A program made the position numbers and the translations under genes. Below, piece by piece: positions 14,726 to 22,793 of a stretch of DNA of 64,000 nt. Positions within the stretch are counted from its first letter, which is position 1; the number at the start of each line of letters is the position of its first letter. The notes under the pieces were generated by a model. It saw nothing but the letters and a program-made list of their open reading frames with translations, was not told the origin of the DNA and made no database searches. The stretch is from Actinoplanes sp. NBC_00393 (GTDB taxonomy: Bacteria; Actinomycetota; Actinomycetes; Mycobacteriales; Micromonosporaceae). The stretch is taken from NCBI RefSeq assembly GCF_036053395.1, contig NZ_CP107942.1, positions 5,546,501-5,610,500 of the forward strand, given 5' to 3'.

Positions 14726-15487
14726 ATGGGGCGGCTGGACGGCAAGGTTGCACTGATCACCGGCGGCGCCCGCGGCATGGGCAAGGCGCACGCCCGGCAC
14801 TTCGCCGCCGAAGGGGCCCGGGTGGTCATCGGCGACGTGCTCGACGACAAGGGTCAGGCCGTCGCGGACGGGCTCGGCGCGGACCGGTGCCGGTTCGTGC
14901 ACCACGACGTGACCAGCGAGGACGAGTGGGCGGCCGCGGTGGCGGCGACGCTGTCCGCGTTCGGTCGCGTGGACGTGCTGGTCAACAACGCGGGGATCCT
15001 GCGGCACGCGCCGGTCGCCGAGATGCCGCTGGACGAGTTCCGCCGGGTGATCGACGTCAACCTGGTCGGCACCTGGCTCGGCATCCGGCAGGTCGTCCCG
15101 GCGATGACCACGGCCGGCGGCGGTTCCATCGTCAACATCTCGTCGATCGAGGGCATCGCCGGGGCGGCCGGGCTTTCGGCGTACAGTGCCAGCAAATTCG
15201 GCGTCCGCGGCCTCACCCGGTCGGCGGCGCAGGAGCTGGGCCCGCTCGGCATCCGGGTCAACTCGGTGCACCCCGGCGGCGTGATGACCTCGATGGCGCT
15301 GTCCGCGGCGCAGACCATGACCGGTGTGGACGGCACCGGCTTCCTGAAGGCGCTGCCGATCGCCCGCTTCGCCGAGCCGGTGGAGATCTCCCGGCTGGTC
15401 GCGTTCCTCGCCTCCGACGAGTCGTCGTACACCACCGGCGCCGAGTTCCTCGCCGACGGCGGCCTGCTCAGCGGCCCGGGCTACTGA
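14726..15487 (+). CDS. FabG3-like hydroxysteroid dehydrogenase (SDR)
   Basis: A 253-aa classical short-chain dehydrogenase very like mycobacterial 20beta/3alpha-hydroxysteroid dehydrogenase (FabG3, Rv2002). The NAD(P) motif GGARGMG is at residues 13-19, NNAG near 89, and the catalytic tetrad is N-S-Y-K with ISSIEG and YSASK. The C-terminal half ends ASDESSYTTGAEFLADGG, typical of the group. It follows an exact KstR2 site and is coupled to the next SDR gene, so it probably oxidises or reduces a ring-hydroxyl of a C/D-ring intermediate. Confidence 0.85.
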   Translation: MGRLDGKVALITGGARGMGKAHARHFAAEGARVVIGDVLDDKGQAVADGLGADRCRFVHHDVTSEDEWAAAVAATLSAFGRVDVLVNNAGILRHAPVAEMPLDEFRRVIDVNLVGTWLGIRQVVPAMTTAGGGSIVNISSIEGIAGAAGLSAYSASKFGVRGLTRSAAQELGPLGIRVNSVHPGGVMTSMALSAAQTMTGVDGTGFLKALPIARFAEPVEISRLVAFLASDESSYTTGAEFLADGGLLSGPGY

Positions 15488-15488
15488 G

Positions 15489-16409
15489 ATGGGCAGCCTG
15501 GACGGGCGGGTCGCGATCGTCACCGGCGCGGCACAGGGGCTGGGCGCGGCCGAAGCGGTCGCGCTGGCGGCGAACGGGGCCCGGGTGGTGCTCAACGACC
15601 TGCCCGGGCCGCATCTCGACGAGGTGGCTGACCGGATCAAGACGGCGGGCGGCGAAGCGACAGTCCATCCCGGCGACGTCGGCGACTGGTCCACCGGTGA
15701 GGCGCTGGTCAAGGCCGCGACGGACACGTTCGGTGGGCTGGACATCCTGGTCAACAACGCCGGCGTGCTGCGCGACCGGATGGTCTTCTCGATGTCCGAA
15801 CAGGAGTGGGACACCGTCGTCCGGGTGCACCTGCGCGGCCACTTCGTCACCACCCGCTTCGCCACCGCGTACTGGCGCGACCGCAGCAAGGCCGACGGCC
15901 GTCCGCCGTACGCGAGGATAATCAATACTGCCTCCGAGGCCTTCCTGCTGGGCTCGGCCGGGCAGCCCAACTACGCCGCCGCCAAAGGCGGCATCGTCGC
16001 CCTGACCCTCGCGACCGCACGGGGTTGCGCCAAATATGGGGTACGCGCAAACGCCATCTGCCCCCGCGCCCGCACCGCGATGACCGGCGACCTGATGGGC
16101 CCACCGCCGGACGGGCCGGACCCGATGGCTCCCGAACGGGTCACCCCGCTGGTCACCTACCTGGCCGGGCCGGCCGCCGCGCGGATCACCGGCGAGGTGT
16201 TCGTGGTGCACGGCGACGTGGTGGCGGTGCTCGGGCCGCCGACGGTCCGGGCCGCGTTCCATGCCGTCAGCGGCCGGTGGTCGCTCACCGAACTCGATGC
16301 GGCCCTGAGTACGGTCTTCACGGACGACCCGCCGCGGCCCGGCTTCGTCTGCGAGGACACCCTGCCGCTGGCCGCTTCCACCTTCGGGGAGACGAGTCGG
16401 GATGCCTAG
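15489..16409 (+). CDS. HSD17B4-like short-chain dehydrogenase
   Basis: A 306-aa SDR starting one base after the previous stop. It has GAAQGLGAAEA near residue 13, NNAGVLRDRMVF near 90, and the YAAAKGG active-site segment. The VLRDRM and long C-terminal extension (about 60 residues beyond the core) are typical of the 17beta-hydroxysteroid dehydrogenase 4 / 3-hydroxyacyl-CoA dehydrogenase group such as Hsd4A (Rv3502c) or Rv3548c. A 3-hydroxyacyl-CoA or 17beta-OH step is likely. The normal serine of the tetrad falls in INTASEAF. The gene overlaps the next by eight bases. Confidence 0.82.
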   Translation: MGSLDGRVAIVTGAAQGLGAAEAVALAANGARVVLNDLPGPHLDEVADRIKTAGGEATVHPGDVGDWSTGEALVKAATDTFGGLDILVNNAGVLRDRMVFSMSEQEWDTVVRVHLRGHFVTTRFATAYWRDRSKADGRPPYARIINTASEAFLLGSAGQPNYAAAKGGIVALTLATARGCAKYGVRANAICPRARTAMTGDLMGPPPDGPDPMAPERVTPLVTYLAGPAAARITGEVFVVHGDVVAVLGPPTVRAAFHAVSGRWSLTELDAALSTVFTDDPPRPGFVCEDTLPLAASTFGETSRDA

Positions 16410-16857
16410 TCAGCGGGACACGGTCACGATGACTCCGGACGAGGTTGCGGCGCTTCTCGCGTACGCGCGAAAGGTCCAGATCGCCACCATCAACCCGGAC
16501 GGAACGCCGCACCTGGTGACCATGTTCGTTGGTCTGGCCGAAGGCCGGATCGCGTTCTGGACCTACCGGGCCTCGCGCAAGGCGCTCAACCTGGCCCGGG
16601 ACCCACGGATCACCTGCCTGGTCGAGGACGGCGAGGACTATTTCGAGCTGCGCGGCGTGCAGGTGACCGGCACCGTGAAGCGGATCGACGACCTGCCCGG
16701 GGTGACCGAGGTGGGCCGGCTGATCGCCGGGCGGATGCCGGACGTGCCGCAGGAGGCGCTGGACGCGTACGTCACGCATGCGGCCCGCAAGCGCGCCGCC
16801 TACCTGGTGGAGCCGGAACGCATCGCCAGTTGGGACCACCGCAAGCTGCTGGGCTGA
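16402..16857 (+). CDS. PPOX-class F420-dependent oxidoreductase
   Basis: A 151-aa split-barrel flavin/F420-binding protein of the pyridoxamine 5'-phosphate oxidase superfamily. Features: KVQIATINPDGTPHLVTMF near the N-terminus, FWTYRASRKALNLARDPR in the centre and KRAAYLVEPERIASWDHRKL at the end. Relatives reduce unsaturated or quinone-like substrates with F420H2. It is the last gene of the KstR2-linked trio and overlaps the SDR by eight bases, so it may reduce a steroid-derived enone; the substrate is unknown. Confidence 0.82.
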   Translation: MPSQRDTVTMTPDEVAALLAYARKVQIATINPDGTPHLVTMFVGLAEGRIAFWTYRASRKALNLARDPRITCLVEDGEDYFELRGVQVTGTVKRIDDLPGVTEVGRLIAGRMPDVPQEALDAYVTHAARKRAAYLVEPERIASWDHRKLLG

Positions 16858-16881
16858 CGCGCCGGCGGCTACCGTGTCCGC

Positions 16882-17403
16882 ATGCGCGGGCGGGTGGTGG
16901 CCATCGGGCTGGGCGGGGCGGCCGCGGTGGTCGCGGTGACCTGGGCGGTCGGCGCATTCTTGGGCTTCAACGGGTTCGCCGCTGCCTGGACCGTGCACTT
17001 CGCGATGATGGCGTGGATGTCGGCGTTGCTCGACGCGGCGAAACCGGAACTTCGCGGCGACTGGTTCCGGGTCCGCGCCTGGGAACCCGGCGCGTACCGG
17101 CGGCTCGGCGCGTGGCGGTACATGCGGCTGCTACGGGCGATCGGCTGGGAGCGGCACAACCGCAGGCTCGACGGCGCCCGGTCCTCACTGCCTGCGTTCG
17201 AGCTGGCCACCCGCCGCTCTGAGGCGGCGCACCTGGTCATCGGCCTGATCGGGCTGGTGCTGGCGGCCGTGGCGATCGGATTCCGGGCGTGGTGGGCGGC
17301 CGGCTGGCTGGTGTTCCTCGACGTCGTCCTGCACGGGTACCCGGTGCTGCTGCAGCGGGCGGTGCGCTTCCGGCTGCAACGCCTCGCACCGGCGCACACC
17401 TAG
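16882..17403 (+). CDS. small integral membrane protein, acyltransferase-like
   Basis: A 173-aa protein with about four hydrophobic segments: residues 5-30, 33-50, 112-130 and 135-152. The end HGYPVLLQRAVRFRLQRL resembles the final motif (N/H-x-P...QRxxRxR) of glycosyl-diaponeurosporenoate acyltransferase-like proteins, and an RLLRAIGWERHNR block lies in the middle. That likeness is only suggestive. It is not obviously part of the steroid operon and is followed closely by a TetR gene. Confidence 0.55.
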   Translation: MRGRVVAIGLGGAAAVVAVTWAVGAFLGFNGFAAAWTVHFAMMAWMSALLDAAKPELRGDWFRVRAWEPGAYRRLGAWRYMRLLRAIGWERHNRRLDGARSSLPAFELATRRSEAAHLVIGLIGLVLAAVAIGFRAWWAAGWLVFLDVVLHGYPVLLQRAVRFRLQRLAPAHT

Positions 17404-17413
17404 AATCTCGATC

Positions 17414-18013
17414 GTGGCTGTCACGCCCGCGGGCCGGCCCCGCGATCCCGAGGTCGACGCGCGTATCACCCGCGCGGCCGCCGAGGTCTACGGCGCCGAG
17501 GGCTGGGCGCGGTTCTCGGTGGACGCGGTCGCGCGCCGGGCCGGCGTCGGCAAGGCGTCGATCTACCTGCGCTGGCCGAACAAGGAGGCCCTGCTGGCCG
17601 CCGCGCTGGCCACCCGGCTGGCGGGTGTCCGCGACATCGACACCGGATCGGTACGCGACGACCTGGTCGCCCTGGCCCGCCAGGTGCTGCACACGTTCCT
17701 CGGCGAGTCGGGCGGCACCGTGCTGCGGCTGATGCTCGAGGCGGAGAACATCCCGGCCGGTCTTGAGCACCTGGACCGGTTCCGGCAGTCGCAGACCTCG
17801 GCGGCCCGGGCGATCGTGCACCGGGGTATCGACCGGGGGCAACTGGGCCGCGACACCAGCGTCACGCTGCTGCTGGACAGCATCAGTGGGGGCGCGCTCA
17901 ACCACGCCCTGGTCACCCCGGCGCGGCTGCGGGCCACCGTGGCGGCAGGCGCTGATCAGTACGCGGAGGACCTGGTCGATTTCGTGCTGGCGTCAGTGAC
18001 CACGGCCGCGTAG
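17414..18013 (+). CDS. TetR-family transcriptional regulator
   Basis: A 199-aa regulator. The N-terminal DNA-binding part has ARITRAAAEVYGAEGW and VARRAGVGKASIYLRWPNKE, in the usual place (about residues 16-62). The C-terminal domain shows no ligand signature I recognise. A TAGAAT -10-like element sits about seven bases before the GTG start, so it may be leaderless. It converges on the MBL hydrolase gene, whose promoter has a 25-bp palindrome that is a good candidate target. Confidence 0.85.
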   Translation: MAVTPAGRPRDPEVDARITRAAAEVYGAEGWARFSVDAVARRAGVGKASIYLRWPNKEALLAAALATRLAGVRDIDTGSVRDDLVALARQVLHTFLGESGGTVLRLMLEAENIPAGLEHLDRFRQSQTSAARAIVHRGIDRGQLGRDTSVTLLLDSISGGALNHALVTPARLRATVAAGADQYAEDLVDFVLASVTTAA

Positions 18014-18032
18014 CGCCTGCCCTTTTCTCGCA

Positions 18033-19067
18033 TCATTGACCACGGCCGCACAGCACGCCGGACAGCAACCGGCCGTCGCCGTCACGGGCCAGTTCCCCGG
18101 TGTGGATCAGCAGCTCGACGTGGGCCGCCGTCTCCGCGATCGCAGCGACTCGCATCGGCCCGATCTCGGCCCACGGGCGCGACCAGGTCAGCGCCGCGGC
18201 GAGCTGCCAGATGCTCGGGTTGCCCAGCTTCTCCACGGTCGCGGTGATCTCGGCGCAGCGCTGCCGGTGATGGCCGGCGAGTTCGGCCGCACGGGCGGCG
18301 ATGCCGTCGAACCGGTACTCGTGCGCGGGCAGCGCCTCACACCCGTCGTGGGCGGCGACCTTGGTCAGCGACTCCAGGTAGCGGCCGAGCGGGTCGTCGC
18401 CGGTCAACTGCAGGCCGATGTTCGGGCTGATCCGGGGCAGCAGGTGGTCGCCGGTGAGCAGCACCTGCGCGTCCGGTTCGAGCAGGCAGATGTGGCCGGG
18501 AGTGTGCCCGGGCGTCCAGACGGCCCGCAGCTGCCGGCCCTTCACCGGCACCAGGTCGCCGTCGTCGAGCAGCACGTCGGCGTCGGCGAGCGGGGCGAAG
18601 TGCCGGTCCACGTCCGCGCCGAACGTGCTGAGCAGGCCGGCGACCTCATCCTCGGGCACATGCAGGGCCCGCATCCAGGTGCCGAGAGCCCGGGCGGGGT
18701 CGGCGTCCCGGTCGCGGATCAGCGTCGCGCGCTCGGCCGGATGCATGGCCACCCAGGCGCCGGAGGCGTCGCGCAGCCGCCCGGTCAGACCGTGGTGATC
18801 GGGGTGCACGTGGGTGACCACGATCCCGGTGACATCGGCGGGGGTGGCGCCGGCCACGGCGAGACCCGTCTCCAGGGCGGTCCAGCCGAGCTCGCTGTTC
18901 CAGCCCGGGTCGACCACGACCAGCTCGTCGTCGCCTGGGACGAGATAGGTGAGGGTGTAGCGCAACGGGTTGTCCGGGATCGGCACGGGAACCGAGATCA
19001 GGCCGCTGGGCAGTTTCTCCACCGGCGGCAGGGTCCGCGCCCGCCAGGCAGCCTGTTGCACGTTCAC
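18033..19067 (-). CDS. MBL-fold metallo-hydrolase
   Basis: A 344-aa metallo-beta-lactamase-fold enzyme. The metal motif VVTHVHPDHHGL (HxHxDH) is near residue 86-96; further ligands lie in WTPGHTPGHICLL and LLTGDHLLPRIS and the late HEY. This layout fits the glyoxalase II-like or thioesterase-like MBL proteins found near acyl-CoA catabolic genes. Hydrolysis of an acyl-CoA or lactone would suit the location but is not demonstrated. The start is preceded by AAAGGGGA and by the palindrome at 19080. Confidence 0.85.
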   Translation of the reverse strand: MNVQQAAWRARTLPPVEKLPSGLISVPVPIPDNPLRYTLTYLVPGDDELVVVDPGWNSELGWTALETGLAVAGATPADVTGIVVTHVHPDHHGLTGRLRDASGAWVAMHPAERATLIRDRDADPARALGTWMRALHVPEDEVAGLLSTFGADVDRHFAPLADADVLLDDGDLVPVKGRQLRAVWTPGHTPGHICLLEPDAQVLLTGDHLLPRISPNIGLQLTGDDPLGRYLESLTKVAAHDGCEALPAHEYRFDGIAARAAELAGHHRQRCAEITATVEKLGNPSIWQLAAALTWSRPWAEIGPMRVAAIAETAAHVELLIHTGELARDGDGRLLSGVLCGRGQ

Positions 19068-19079
19068 GCCGAGTCCCCT

Positions 19080-19104
19080 TTCCTAGACGGCAGCCGTCTA
19101 GGAA
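19080..19104. promoter_or_regulatory. perfect 25-bp palindrome, likely TetR operator
   Basis: TTCCTAGACGGC-A-GCCGTCTAGGAA is fully symmetrical about base 19092. It starts 12 bases before the MBL hydrolase ATG and lies between that gene and the end of the aldehyde dehydrogenase gene. The form is unlike the KstR or KstR2 sites and suits a dimeric TetR regulator, most simply the one at 17414. Confidence 0.8.
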
Positions 19105-19111
19105 GCGAACC

Positions 19112-20620
19112 CTACATCATCTCCTCGGTCGTGGGGATGAGGACCGTCTTGACCTCGGTGTACGCCTCGATCGAACTGCGCCCGCCCTCCCGGCCCAGCC
19201 CCGACTGCCCGAACCCGCCGAACTCCACGTGCGGCTCCAACTGGTAGCCGTTGACCCCGACCGTGCCGGCCCGGACCGCCCGGGTCAGCCGCATCGCCCG
19301 CTTCACGTCCTTCGTCCAAACGGTGGCAGCCAGCCCGTACGAGGTGTCGTTCGCCAACCGGACCGCCTCGTCCTCGTCGGTGAACGGGACGATGGCCAGG
19401 ACCGGCCCGAAGATCTCCTCCCGGGCGATGGTCGCGTCGTTGCTGACGTCGGCGAACACCGTCGGCATGACGAAGTTGCCGGCCGCCAGATCACCGTCCG
19501 CACGGCCGCCGCCGACCACGAGCCGGGCACCCTCGGCCTGGCCGCGCTCGATGTAGCCGAGGACCCGGTTCATCTGCCGCTCGTTGATCAGCGGCGACGC
19601 GGTGGTCTCCGGATGGAACGGATCGCCGTAGTTGACCAGCGCAGCCATCGCCTCGGTGATCGCCAGGAACTCGTCGTAGACGTCGCGGTGCACCAGCGCC
19701 CGGGTGTGTGCGACACAGGCCTGACCGGACAGGCCCATGGTCACCGTGCCCATCGTGGTGGTGGCGGCCGCGTAGACGTCGGCGTCGGCGAAGACCAGCG
19801 ACGGGCTCTTGCCGCCGAGCTCCAGGCTGGTCCGCTTCATGGTGTTCGCAGCGGCGGCGAGCACCTTGCGGCCGACCACCCGGCTCCCGGTGAAGGTGAT
19901 CTTGTCGACCAGCGGGTGGTTGATCAGGACGTCGCCGGTCGGTTCGCCGGGGCCGGTGACCACGTTGAGCACACCCGGCGGCAGTCCCGCCTCCTCGACG
20001 ATGCGGGCCAGCCGCAGGGCCGAGAACGTCGCGTACTCACTCGGCTTCAACACCACCGTGCACCCAGCGGCCAGTGCCGGCGCGAGTTTCTGGGCGGCGA
20101 GCAGCAGCGGCCCGTTCCACGGGATGATCGCGGCGACCACGCCGACCGGTTCGCGCAGGGTCATCACCAGGTGCTCACCGCCCTGATAGCCGGGCAGAGT
20201 CTCGCCGCCGAGCTTGTCCACCCAGCCGGCGTGATGCTCGAAGACGTCGGCCACACACTCGACCGACATCGCATAGGTCTCGCCGAAGCTGACCGGCACC
20301 CCGTTATCCAAGGCGACCAGCGCTTGCAGCTCGGGCGCGTGCGCCCGGATCTGCTCAGCGATGCGGAGCAGGACCCGAATACGTTCCTTGGCCCGGGTAC
20401 GCGGCCACGGCCCCTCGTCGAACGCCCGGCGCGCACTGCGGACGGCTGCGTCCACGTCGCTCTCCCCGGCCACCGCGAACGCGCCGACCTCCTCAGCGGT
20501 CGCCGGATGCGGGTGCGTCCAGGTACGCCCGTCGGCGGCCGCCCGCCACGTTCCGCCAACGAGAAGCTCGCCGGTGGACAGGCCTAGTTCGTCGCGCTTC
20601 GCCTTGATCGAGAGAACCAT
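19112..20620 (-). CDS. NAD-dependent aldehyde dehydrogenase, KstR-controlled
   Basis: A 502-aa ALDH-superfamily enzyme. The catalytic cysteine lies in GLSGQACVAHTR, the general base in SLELGGKSPSLVF, and the cofactor fold around FTGSRVVGRKVLAAA; PWNGP is the oxyanion region. It should oxidise an aldehyde to an acid. With an exact KstR-type site 26 bases upstream, a role in oxidising the steroid C26 aldehyde or propionaldehyde is a fair inference. The gene is isolated, with 63-bp repeats filling the upstream gap. Confidence 0.9.
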   Translation of the reverse strand: MVLSIKAKRDELGLSTGELLVGGTWRAAADGRTWTHPHPATAEEVGAFAVAGESDVDAAVRSARRAFDEGPWPRTRAKERIRVLLRIAEQIRAHAPELQALVALDNGVPVSFGETYAMSVECVADVFEHHAGWVDKLGGETLPGYQGGEHLVMTLREPVGVVAAIIPWNGPLLLAAQKLAPALAAGCTVVLKPSEYATFSALRLARIVEEAGLPPGVLNVVTGPGEPTGDVLINHPLVDKITFTGSRVVGRKVLAAAANTMKRTSLELGGKSPSLVFADADVYAAATTTMGTVTMGLSGQACVAHTRALVHRDVYDEFLAITEAMAALVNYGDPFHPETTASPLINERQMNRVLGYIERGQAEGARLVVGGGRADGDLAAGNFVMPTVFADVSNDATIAREEIFGPVLAIVPFTDEDEAVRLANDTSYGLAATVWTKDVKRAMRLTRAVRAGTVGVNGYQLEPHVEFGGFGQSGLGREGGRSSIEAYTEVKTVLIPTTEEMM

Positions 20621-20645
20621 CCCGCACCTCCGGCGGCCGCAGTAT

Positions 20646-20659
20646 TGAAACCTGTTCTA
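20646..20659. promoter_or_regulatory. KstR-type operator (TGAAACCTGTTCTA)
   Basis: All eight fixed positions of TnnAACnnGTTnnA match, although the two halves are not identical. It sits 26 bases upstream of the aldehyde dehydrogenase start on the minus strand. Confidence 0.82.
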
Positions 20660-20716
20660 CTTCTGCGGAGGGTACGCCGAGCCCCGCCCCACCGCCAGAG
20701 CCCCTTCCGCCGCCCG

Positions 20717-21054
20717 CAAGCAACACTGCGCGTCAGCCCACCCAACCCGGCTGACCGCCAGAGCGGCTTCCAGCCGCCGGAAACGACGCTGCGCGTCAGC
20801 CGACCCAACCCTGCTGACCGCCAGAGCGGCTTCAGGCCACCCGAAACGACGCTGCACGTCAGCCGGGCAAACCCGGCTGACCGCCAGAGCGGCTTCGGGC
20901 CACCGGAAGCGACGCTGCGCGTCAGCCGGGCGAACCCGGCTGACCGCCAGAGCGGCTTCAGGCCGGCGGAAACGACGCTGCGCGTCAGCCGGGCGAACCG
21001 GCTGACCGCCAGAGCGGCTTCGGGCCGGCGGAAGCGACGCTGGTTGTCAGCTTG
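20717..21054. repeat. 63-bp tandem repeats filling the ALDH-SDR gap
   Basis: GCTGAC starts fall at 20750, 20813, 20876, 20939 and 21001 (63, 63, 63, 62 bases), with a partial unit before. Each unit ends GCGTCAGCC, giving an inverted repeat. The rest of the 426-bp gap holds only the ALDH promoter. The last unit supplies the stop codon (TCA on the plus strand at 21047) of the SDR gene, so the array has fused to the gene end. Confidence 0.95.
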
Positions 21055-22006
21055 GGCGGAACTCGGTCAGGTAGGCGGGCCACTCGCCGCCGCCGTGGAC
21101 GGCGAGGGCGGCGCCGCTCACGTAGCCGGCCAGCGGGGAGGCCAGGAAGAGGCAGGCGCCGGCTACGTCGTCGGGTGAAGCGGTTCGGCCGGCCGGCACG
21201 GTGCGGGCGGCGACTGCTGGGGTCAGGCCGTTGCCGACCGGGCCGACTACGAGGCTGTTCACGCGTACCGCCGGGGCCCATTCCACGGCGAGGCTGGCGG
21301 CGAGATTCAGCAGGCCCGCCTTGGCGGCGCCGTAGGCGGCGGTGCCGGGTGACGGCCTGGTGCCGCTCACGCTGCCGATCATCAGGATCACCCCGCCGCC
21401 GGGCTGGGCCTGCATGACCGCGTTGGCTGCCTGCGAGACGTGCAGCGGTGCGATCAGGTTCAGCTCGATCACCTTGGCGTGCAGCCGGGGCGAGGCGCTG
21501 TCCGCAGCGACCTGCGGGCTGCCGCCGGCGTTGTTGACCACCACGTCGAGCCGCCCGAACCGGGCCACCGCCTCGTTGATCAGCGCGGCCGCCTGCTCCG
21601 GGTCCCGCACGTCGGCGCGGAAGAAGCCTGGCCCGCCGCGCGGCGCCGCGCCACCCCCGCCACCGCCGATCGGCACCGCGTGGCCGTCGGCAGCGCCCGA
21701 GCTGTAGGTGGAGGTTGCACCGGAAGGCCGGGCGGCGGCGGGCAGCGGCAAGGTGGACGTTGCACCGGAAGGCGGGGCGAAGGAGGAGGGCAGCGGCGAG
21801 GTGGAGGTTGCACCGGAAGGCGGGGCGGCGGAGGGCCGCGGCGAGGTGGAGGTTGCGGTGACGGCGGATAGCGGGGCTGGGGGTGTTCGGCCGCAGACCA
21901 GTACGTCGGCGCCGGCGCGGTGGAAGGCTGCGGCGATCTGGGCGCCTATTCCGCGGGTGCCGCCGGTGACGACCACGGCCTTGCCGGTGAAGTCGAGGGG
22001 GTCCAT
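21047..22006 (-). CDS. SDR-family oxidoreductase with ~80-residue repeat insert (Rv3549c-like)
   Basis: A 319-aa SDR with normal ends: GGTRGIGAQIA at residues 15-25, VVNNAGGSPQ, the YGAAKAG active site, and a C-terminus AGYVSGAALAVHGGG. Between the second strand (VLVCGR) and the FFRADVRDPEQ strand lies an insert of about 80 residues, rich in Ser/Ala/Pro/Thr/Gly, made of PPSGATSTSPLPS-type repeats. SDRs normally have about ten residues there. Position divergent from echA20 with a KstR2 site between matches Rv3549c, a KstR2-regulon member thought to act in C/D-ring breakdown. Whether the enlarged enzyme folds normally is open. Confidence 0.82.
   Translation of the reverse strand: MDPLDFTGKAVVVTGGTRGIGAQIAAAFHRAGADVLVCGRTPPAPLSAVTATSTSPRPSAAPPSGATSTSPLPSSFAPPSGATSTLPLPAAARPSGATSTYSSGAADGHAVPIGGGGGGAAPRGGPGFFRADVRDPEQAAALINEAVARFGRLDVVVNNAGGSPQVAADSASPRLHAKVIELNLIAPLHVSQAANAVMQAQPGGGVILMIGSVSGTRPSPGTAAYGAAKAGLLNLAASLAVEWAPAVRVNSLVVGPVGNGLTPAVAARTVPAGRTASPDDVAGACLFLASPLAGYVSGAALAVHGGGEWPAYLTEFRPS
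21700..21860. repeat. 45/48-bp in-frame repeat inside the SDR gene
   Basis: Three units of 45, 48 and 45 bases start with GAGGTTGCACCGGAAGGC or close variants (plus-strand reading). All are multiples of three and encode Pro/Ser/Ala/Thr-rich peptide on the minus strand. Confidence 0.88.
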
Positions 22007-22028
22007 AGGGTTCGATGCTAGCTACCCA

Positions 22029-22042
22029 AGCAAGCGCTAGGT
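22029..22042. promoter_or_regulatory. KstR2-type operator between SDR and echA20
   Basis: AGCAAGCGCTAGGT matches the KstR2 consensus at 9 of 10 fixed positions. It lies 13 bases before echA20 and 22 bases before the divergent SDR and could control both. Confidence 0.82.
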
Positions 22043-22055
22043 TAGGCTGCCGGGC

Positions 22056-22793
22056 ATGGGCGTGCAGCTGCACCGCGGCGCCGTCGCCGAGGTGGTCATC
22101 GACTTTCCGCCGGTCAATGCGGTTCCGGCGGCGGGCTGGCATGGGCTTGCTGATGCGCTGATCACGGCCGGTGCCGATACGCAGACGCGGGCCGTGGTGC
22201 TCGCTGCCGAGGGGCGCGGTTTCTGCGCCGGCGTCGACATCAAGGAGATGCAGCGGACCGAGGGACACGACGCCCTGCTGGCCGCCAACCGGGGCTGTGC
22301 GCGGGCGTTCGCCGCGGTCTACGACTGCCCGATTCCGGTGATCGCCGCGGTGCACGGTTTCTGTCTGGGCGGCGGGGTCGGCCTGGCGGGGAATGCGGAT
22401 CTGGTGCTGGCCTCCGACGACGCCACGTTCGGGCTGCCCGAGGTGGACCGGGGTGCGCTCGGCGCCGCCACGCACCTGTCCCGGCTGGTTCCGCACCAGT
22501 TGATGCGCACCATGGTCTACACCTGCCGGCCGGTGACCGCGTGGCAGCTGCACCGGTTCGGGACGGTCCTGGAGGTGGTCCCCGAAGCCGGGCTGCGGCG
22601 GGCCGCGCACCGGGTCGCGGCCGAGATCGCCGGCAAGGATCCGCTGATCATCCGCCGGGCCAAGGAGTCGCTGAACGGCATCGATCCGGTCGACGTGAAG
22701 CGCTCCTACCGGTTCGAGCAGGGCTTCACCTTCGAGCTGAACCTGGACGGCGCCGGCGACCGGGCCCGGCAACGGTTTGTGGAGGGCCGATGA
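22056..22793 (+). CDS. echA20: EchA20, C/D-ring enone-CoA hydrolase
   Basis: A 245-aa crotonase-fold protein. The oxyanion hole region RGFCAGVDIKEM and HGFCLGGGVGLAGNADLV are well preserved. In M. tuberculosis EchA20 (Rv3550) hydrolyses the D ring of the HIEC-CoA intermediate. The identity is supported by order: divergent SDR, KstR2 site, echA20, ipdA, ipdB, ipdC, as in Rv3549c-Rv3553. The stop overlaps the ipdA start (ATGA). Confidence 0.9.
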   Translation: MGVQLHRGAVAEVVIDFPPVNAVPAAGWHGLADALITAGADTQTRAVVLAAEGRGFCAGVDIKEMQRTEGHDALLAANRGCARAFAAVYDCPIPVIAAVHGFCLGGGVGLAGNADLVLASDDATFGLPEVDRGALGAATHLSRLVPHQLMRTMVYTCRPVTAWQLHRFGTVLEVVPEAGLRRAAHRVAAEIAGKDPLIIRRAKESLNGIDPVDVKRSYRFEQGFTFELNLDGAGDRARQRFVEGR

